Position numbers and translations under genes: made by a program
Notes under the pieces: model-generated
Database searches by the model: none
What the model saw: the letters and a program-made list of their open reading frames with translations, nothing else
Told to the model about the DNA's origin: nothing
Shown: positions 5,319 through 9,179 of the stretch, piece after piece
How positions within the stretch are numbered: the stretch's first letter is position 1
How the letters are laid out: each line of letters starts with the position of its first letter
DNA from: B8-G4 sp033720735
Lineage (GTDB): Bacteria > Bacteroidota > Bacteroidia > Chitinophagales > Saprospiraceae
Direction of reading: 5' to 3'
Assembly: GCA_033720735.1 (NCBI GenBank)
Contig: JAWWBX010000171.1
Location: 1-9,179, forward strand
DNA: 9,179 nt

Positions 5319-5430
5319 TTAGGGAATGTCAAACCTGCCCCCTGGAGATCCTTCATTCCCACCGTATCAGATCCAAACCCCCATCCATCCTGAATATTCC
5401 ATAATTTACGGGCACTACCGAATCTGGATC

Positions 5431-5757
5431 ATGATGAAACTTTCGTTCCTCCTCGCTCTGTGCTGTATCACCACCATCGCCTATCTCGGGTGTAACTCCT
5501 CCGGACCCAGCCAGAAAGATCTGGCCGAGGGTGAACAACTCTACCGCCAGTACTGCATCCTCTGCCACGGTGAAGACGGCAAACTACAGCTCAATGGCGC
5601 GATGGATATCACCCAATCGCAGCTGACGATCGAAGAGCGGATTGAATTGATGAAAAACGGGCGCAACCTCATGACCCCCTTCGAAGGAATCCTGACGGAA
5701 GACCAGATGCGCCTGATCGCCAATTACGCGATCACACTCAAAGAACCGGCGCAATGA
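5431..5757 (+). CDS. Small c-type cytochrome, probable lipoprotein
   Basis: From ATG 5431 this is a 108-residue exported monohaem cytochrome c. Residues 3-20 are a hydrophobic signal sequence ending YLG-Cys21, a loose lipobox, so it is probably an outer- or inner-membrane lipoprotein with a Ser/Gly linker. The haem site CILCH is at residues 42-46, and Met81 in NLMTPFEG is the likely sixth iron ligand. EGEQLYRQYCILCHG and the C-terminal LTEDQMRLIANYAITL match the class I (cytochrome c6/cbb3-CcoP-like) fold, so the domain is complete. Its role is electron transfer; the partner is unknown. An upstream in-frame ATG (5326) would add 35 residues ahead of the signal peptide and is rejected. It ends 25 bp before anmK and may be co-transcribed with it, although there is no functional link. 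Confidence 0.86.
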   Translation: MMKLSFLLALCCITTIAYLGCNSSGPSQKDLAEGEQLYRQYCILCHGEDGKLQLNGAMDITQSQLTIEERIELMKNGRNLMTPFEGILTEDQMRLIANYAITLKEPAQ

Positions 5758-5782
5758 ATCTGCTGGTGATGGAAACACCGTC

Positions 5783-6856
5783 ATGAAATGCAGTATCCTC
5801 GGGCTGATGTCAGGCAGTTCACTCGATGGACTGGATTGCGCCTTCGTCCAATTTGATATTGCCGGAGGTACCTTGCAGCGGTGGCAGTGTGCCTGGACTA
5901 CCACCATCCCCCTGCCTCAGCCTCTCGCATCCAGTTTCCCCACTCTCGCCACTGCCCCATACCTGGAACAATTCGCCGCGCACCGGCAATTTGGGGAGTG
6001 GCTGGGTGAGCAGTGTGCAAGCCTCATTGAGACCTACAAAACCATCCCGGACTATATCGCTTCGCACGGCCATACCATCGAACACTATCCGGACAAAGGA
6101 CACACGCTGCAGATCGGCGATCCGTCCGAAATTGCCAGGCGCACCGGCTGTCCGGTTATTTACAACTTTCGCAACGCCGATGTTGAGGCGGGCGGTCAGG
6201 GCGCCCCGCTCGCACCGGTGGTGGAGAAGTATTGCTTCCCCGGGCACCATTTCTACCTGAACCTGGGGGGCATTGCAAATCTCAGCGTGCATGGCGGTGC
6301 CATCCGGGCCTGTGATATCGCACCGTGCAACCAACTCCTCAACTTCATCGCAGGCGAGGTCAACGAGCCCTTTGATCGGGACGGGCAGATGGCCGCCGCG
6401 GGCAGGGTACAACATGATTTGCTTGCAGCACTGCATCGCCCCATCACCTTACCCGTAGCTGGCGCCTTCTCGCTTGACAACAACTGGATCCGGAAGACGT
6501 ACTTCCCGCTGCTTGAAACAAACCAGTCCGTCGAGGACCGGCTGCGAACTACCGTGGAATACATCAGTCAGGCTGTGGCGCGACAAGTGTCGGCTGCCCA
6601 GAGTACGGATCCGCAAACCATGTTGGTCACAGGAGGTGGAGCTCACAATACCTTTCTGGTGGAACGCATTCGCGCTAACTTGCCGGCACATTTGCAGGTC
6701 GTGGTCCCGGAACCGGAGATCGTGGATTTCAAAGAGGCGATCCTGATCGCACTGTGCGGTGCATTGCGGATCAACAATCTGCCAAACGCATTCGCCTCTG
6801 TCACCGGTGCTGAACACGACACTGTCAACGGCGATATTTGGGATCTGTTATCATGA
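5783..6856 (+). CDS. anmK: Anhydro-N-acetylmuramic acid kinase
   Basis: This cytoplasmic kinase of cell-wall recycling opens and phosphorylates 1,6-anhydro-MurNAc to MurNAc-6-phosphate. At 357 residues it is near the family's usual length of about 370. Visible motifs in order are the N-terminal phosphate loop GLMSGSSLDGLD (7-18), SHGHT (94-98), NADVEAGGQGAPLAP (131-145) with the likely catalytic Asp133, NLGGIANLS (160-168), DIAPCNQLLN (178-187, corresponding to DTGPGN in other members) and VTGGGAHN (282-289). The C terminus FKEAIL fits the family's final helix. The AIAPCN variant region differs from the enterobacterial form but the catalytic Asp and glycine-rich loops are present, so activity is expected. 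The stop codon overlaps the next gene's start (ATGA), implying translational coupling. MurQ and other recycling genes are not in the window. Confidence 0.95.
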   Translation: MKCSILGLMSGSSLDGLDCAFVQFDIAGGTLQRWQCAWTTTIPLPQPLASSFPTLATAPYLEQFAAHRQFGEWLGEQCASLIETYKTIPDYIASHGHTIEHYPDKGHTLQIGDPSEIARRTGCPVIYNFRNADVEAGGQGAPLAPVVEKYCFPGHHFYLNLGGIANLSVHGGAIRACDIAPCNQLLNFIAGEVNEPFDRDGQMAAAGRVQHDLLAALHRPITLPVAGAFSLDNNWIRKTYFPLLETNQSVEDRLRTTVEYISQAVARQVSAAQSTDPQTMLVTGGGAHNTFLVERIRANLPAHLQVVVPEPEIVDFKEAILIALCGALRINNLPNAFASVTGAEHDTVNGDIWDLLS

Positions 6857-7938
6857 GTCAACGACTGGATTCAGTACACCGACCTCAGAGCATCTTCCTG
6901 ACCGGGGGTACAGGAATGGTAGGAGCGCAGATCCTGAAGCTGTTACTGGCCCGCGGCTACCGGGACATCCGGGCTCTGCGGCGTGCTTCGAGCCGGATGG
7001 ATCTCGTTTCCGATGTTGCTGACCAGGTCACCTGGATTGAAGGCAGCCTGATGAACACCGCCGCCCTTGAGGAGGGCATGCACCAGGCCGATTGGGTGAT
7101 CCATGCGGCGGCACTCATTGCGCACGGGCGTTCACGAAGCCCCGACTTGTATCGCGTCAACATTGACGGAACAGCCAACGTGGTCAATGCCGCTCTTGCG
7201 GCCAACGTCGCCAAGCTGCTGCACGTGAGTTCCATCGCGGTATTTACCAGAACCGGTGGAACTCAGCATATCGATGAAACGACGGAATGGCAGCGCACAC
7301 CATATACGACCGAGTACGGATATTCGAAATACCGCGCGGAAATGGAGGTCTGGCGCGGAAATGCCGAGGGCTTGTCGACAGCCATCATCAATCCGTCAAT
7401 CGTACTGGGCGCCGGGTTCTGGGAAAACGGTTCATCATCGATGTTCCGGCGTATCTGGGAAGGTCTGCGGGTGTATCCGGTCGGTGTCAACGGGTACGTG
7501 GATGTCCGTGATGTGGCATGCATGGCGGTGCTGCGTCTCGAGCATGAGTTGGGTCCTGAGCGCATGATCCTGAACGCAGCCAACCTCACCTTTGAGGACC
7601 TCTTTGCCCGGACTTCGCGCTTGCTGGATCGGAGGCCACCCACCATACGCCTGCCACCATGGGCGACTGAAATTGCCTGGCGCGTGATGCGTCCGGTGGG
7701 CTGGCTGAGCGGGAAATCGCCTGCTATTACCCGTGAAACCGCCCGCACGACCCGTTGCCTGCTTTACTTCGATAACAGTCGTTCGTTGCAGGTACCGGGC
7801 TTTACCTACACAGGTATCGATCAAACCCTGACCGATATTGCCAGTATTGTCTGTCGGACGGCTCCCGGCAGATACCAGCCACAGACGCTGCCATTCCTGC
7901 CCCATCACCTGGATCACTCCTCCGTTTCAGGCGGTTAG
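6853..7938 (+). CDS. NAD(P)-dependent extended-SDR reductase/epimerase
   Basis: This 361-residue protein of the extended short-chain dehydrogenase family (NAD-dependent epimerase/dehydratase, resembling dihydroflavonol-4-reductase-like proteins) has a nucleotide-binding loop TGGTGMVG (17-24). It also has the HAAALIA strand with NIDGT downstream, an active-site Ser in HVSS (126/127), and the catalytic pair Tyr155 and Lys159 in YGYSK. A substrate-loop NPSIVLG follows. The catalytic residues are complete; the substrate is not predictable and could be a steroid, sugar nucleotide or ketone. The C-terminal third contains WATEIAWRVMRP. The start is ATG 6853, overlapping the anmK stop by 4 bp. A TTG at 6838 in the same frame is less likely. 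Coupling to anmK suggests co-expression but not a proven pathway link. Confidence 0.87.
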   Translation: MSQRLDSVHRPQSIFLTGGTGMVGAQILKLLLARGYRDIRALRRASSRMDLVSDVADQVTWIEGSLMNTAALEEGMHQADWVIHAAALIAHGRSRSPDLYRVNIDGTANVVNAALAANVAKLLHVSSIAVFTRTGGTQHIDETTEWQRTPYTTEYGYSKYRAEMEVWRGNAEGLSTAIINPSIVLGAGFWENGSSSMFRRIWEGLRVYPVGVNGYVDVRDVACMAVLRLEHELGPERMILNAANLTFEDLFARTSRLLDRRPPTIRLPPWATEIAWRVMRPVGWLSGKSPAITRETARTTRCLLYFDNSRSLQVPGFTYTGIDQTLTDIASIVCRTAPGRYQPQTLPFLPHHLDHSSVSGG

Positions 7939-8001
7939 ATATAGCTGAAATCGAGATAGGTGAATCCTGTCCGATCCGGTCATCTGAGCCACCCTTGTTC
8001 T

Positions 8002-8032
8002 TTTGATTTTGAGGCTAAATTGGCTACCTTGA
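8002..8032 (+). promoter_or_regulatory. Candidate promoter of the EF-G-like gene
   Basis: TTTG at 8002-8005 is followed after 19 bp by TACCTTGA starting at 8025, one base short of TAnnTTTG. The expected start near 8038 gives a leader of about 65 nt before ATG 8103. The leader holds a weak CCGTA/TACGG hairpin (8048-8063) and no small ORF. The region 7939-8001 shows no clear terminator for the preceding gene. Confidence 0.5.
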
Positions 8033-8102
8033 TTTTTCTGTCTGTGCCCGTAGCGGATTACGGCCTGACGCATTTTCAACACGTATTAAACGGTAATTTG
8101 AT

Positions 8103-9179
8103 ATGAGTGTGGATTCCAAAAACATCAGAAACGTCGTGCTCCTCGGTCACTCAGGTTCCGGCAAGACCACCTTTGCCGAAACCATGGTCTTCGAGTCGGG
8201 CGGCTCTTCGAGACGCGGCACCATTGAAGGCAAAAACACCATCTCCGATTTCACGGAAATCGAACAGGAACGCGGCAATACCTTGTTCGATACGCTGCTG
8301 CACGCGGACTGGCGCGGCAACAAGATCAACATCATCGACACACCGGGCTCTGATGACTTCGTTGGCGAGATCATTTCGGCAATCAAGGTCTCTGACACCG
8401 CACTGATGATCCTCAATTCGGTCAACGGCGTCGAGGTGGGCACCGAACTTATGTGGGAGTACATCAATCAGTACAACACGCCAACCATCTTTGTCGTCAA
8501 CCAACTGGATCATGAAAAGGCCAACTTTGAACAGACCCTCGAGCAAACAAGGAACCGGTTCGGCAACAAGGTCATCGCAGTCCAGTACCCGCTCAATGCA
8601 GGCAACGGCTTTAACACCATCGTCGATGCCTTGCGCATGACGATGTATGTGTTTGGTGAAAATGGCGGGAAGCCCGAGAAGGTGGATATCCCGGATTCCG
8701 AGATCGGCAGAGCCCAGGAGATGCACAATGCGCTCGTTGAGGCAGCTGCTGAAAATGACGAGGAGTTGATGGAAAAATTCTTTGACGCCGGGTCGCTCAC
8801 GGAACAGGAACTGGCGCTAGGGCTGCGGATTGCCATGGCCAAAGGAGAGATCTGCCCGATTTTCTGTGCATCCGGCCTCGACAATATGGGAAGTGGACGC
8901 ATCATGGGTTTTATCAACGACGTCGCCCCGTCACCGGCCGACAGACCACCGGCGAAGCTGGCAGGAGGTGGCGAGCTGGCATGTGACCCCAACGCCGATA
9001 CCACCTTGTTTGTCTACAAAACCATGTCGGAGCCACAGGTGGGCAACGTTTCATACTTCAAGGTCTACTCCGGTGTCGTACGTCCCGGTGATGAACTGGT
9101 CAACCCGGCCAACCGGACGAGCGAGCGGATCAACCAGATCTTTATTGCGAATGGAAAGAACCGCACACAAGTCGATGAA
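8103..9179 (+). CDS. Elongation factor G-like translational GTPase, N-terminal part
   Basis: The frame is open from ATG 8103 to the window edge, giving 359 codons; full-length relatives have about 690-720. The protein begins with the GTPase domain of an EF-G paralogue. The P-loop is GHSGSGKTT (15-23), the switch I region reads EIEQERGNTLFDT where true EF-G has EQERGITI, and G3 is DTPGS (79-83), where translation factors normally have DTPGH. G4 is NQLD (133-136) instead of NKxD. Domain II begins near residue 300 (TLFVYKTMSEPQVGNVSYFKVYSG). From memory this matches the EF-G-like family of Bacteroidota, separate from canonical FusA; its role at the ribosome is unclear. It has its own promoter. 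The remainder lies beyond the right edge. Confidence 0.9.
   Translation, partial: MSVDSKNIRNVVLLGHSGSGKTTFAETMVFESGGSSRRGTIEGKNTISDFTEIEQERGNTLFDTLLHADWRGNKINIIDTPGSDDFVGEIISAIKVSDTALMILNSVNGVEVGTELMWEYINQYNTPTIFVVNQLDHEKANFEQTLEQTRNRFGNKVIAVQYPLNAGNGFNTIVDALRMTMYVFGENGGKPEKVDIPDSEIGRAQEMHNALVEAAAENDEELMEKFFDAGSLTEQELALGLRIAMAKGEICPIFCASGLDNMGSGRIMGFINDVAPSPADRPPAKLAGGGELACDPNADTTLFVYKTMSEPQVGNVSYFKVYSGVVRPGDELVNPANRTSERINQIFIANGKNRTQVDE

Noticed and set aside
5326..5430. Cytochrome start at ATG 5326
   Set aside because: It would put 35 polar, proline-rich residues ahead of a clear lipoprotein signal sequence that begins at ATG 5431.
5819..6436. Leftward 205-residue ORF inside anmK
   Set aside because: It is a long antisense frame produced by codon bias; anmK motifs on the other strand are unambiguous.
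8048..8063. Hairpin CCGTA-N6-TACGG in the EF-G-like leader as a riboswitch
   Set aside because: The stem is only five pairs with no flanking conserved elements or terminator, so it cannot be supported.
8151..9004. Leftward ORFs (191 and 164 residues) inside the EF-G-like gene
   Set aside because: They are antisense shadows of a frame with intact GTPase motifs.

Overview
The window looks like a chromosomal segment of a member of the Bacteroidota with moderately high GC; I cannot place it below phylum with confidence. Four things suggest this. The partial gene at the left edge belongs to a GAF-domain family I know from Bacteroidota. The partial gene at the right edge is the EF-G-like paralogue common in that phylum. 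Several genes are preceded by the phylum's promoter type (TTTG, about 20 bp, TAnnTTTG, here mostly TACCTT(T)G). Shine-Dalgarno sequences are nearly absent. The genes are mainly housekeeping or metabolic. I see no insertion sequence, phage, CRISPR array, tRNA or rRNA.

Left part (1-2842): a leftward partial GAF-domain protein (1-985), then a rightward class I SAM methyltransferase with a TTG start (1143-1883) and a membrane-anchored TraB/TIKI-like protein (1994-2842) with its own promoter. Middle (2866-4123): a leftward RRM/RGG RNA-binding protein (2918-3202) with a clear promoter and an intrinsic terminator, then a rightward secreted protein with an N-terminal Cys-x-Cys that resembles TIMP/NTR domains (3500-4123).

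Centre (4186-5118) is the most interesting part: phenylalanine 4-hydroxylase, which makes tyrosine from phenylalanine, preceded by what looks like a complete transcription attenuator. A 21-codon leader ORF (4225-4290) has five Tyr codons in the run YYVAYYY. The end of that ORF (4274-4284) can pair with the 5' arm of an intrinsic terminator (4320-4349), forming a competing antiterminator. Tyr codons, antiterminator arm and leader stop codon are spaced as in trp/phe-type attenuators. The inferred logic is that scarcity of charged tRNA-Tyr stalls the leader ribosome, terminator formation is prevented and the tyrosine-forming enzyme is transcribed. The control circuit therefore senses the product of the enzyme it controls.

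Right part (5119-9179): an AT-rich intergenic patch with nested palindromes and a 57-bp-spaced direct repeat, a small c-type cytochrome lipoprotein (5431-5757), anhydro-N-acetylmuramic acid kinase (5783-6856) overlapping an extended-SDR NAD(P)-dependent reductase by ATGA (6853-7938), and a promoter followed by a partial EF-G-like GTPase (8103-9179) with altered G3 and G4 motifs.
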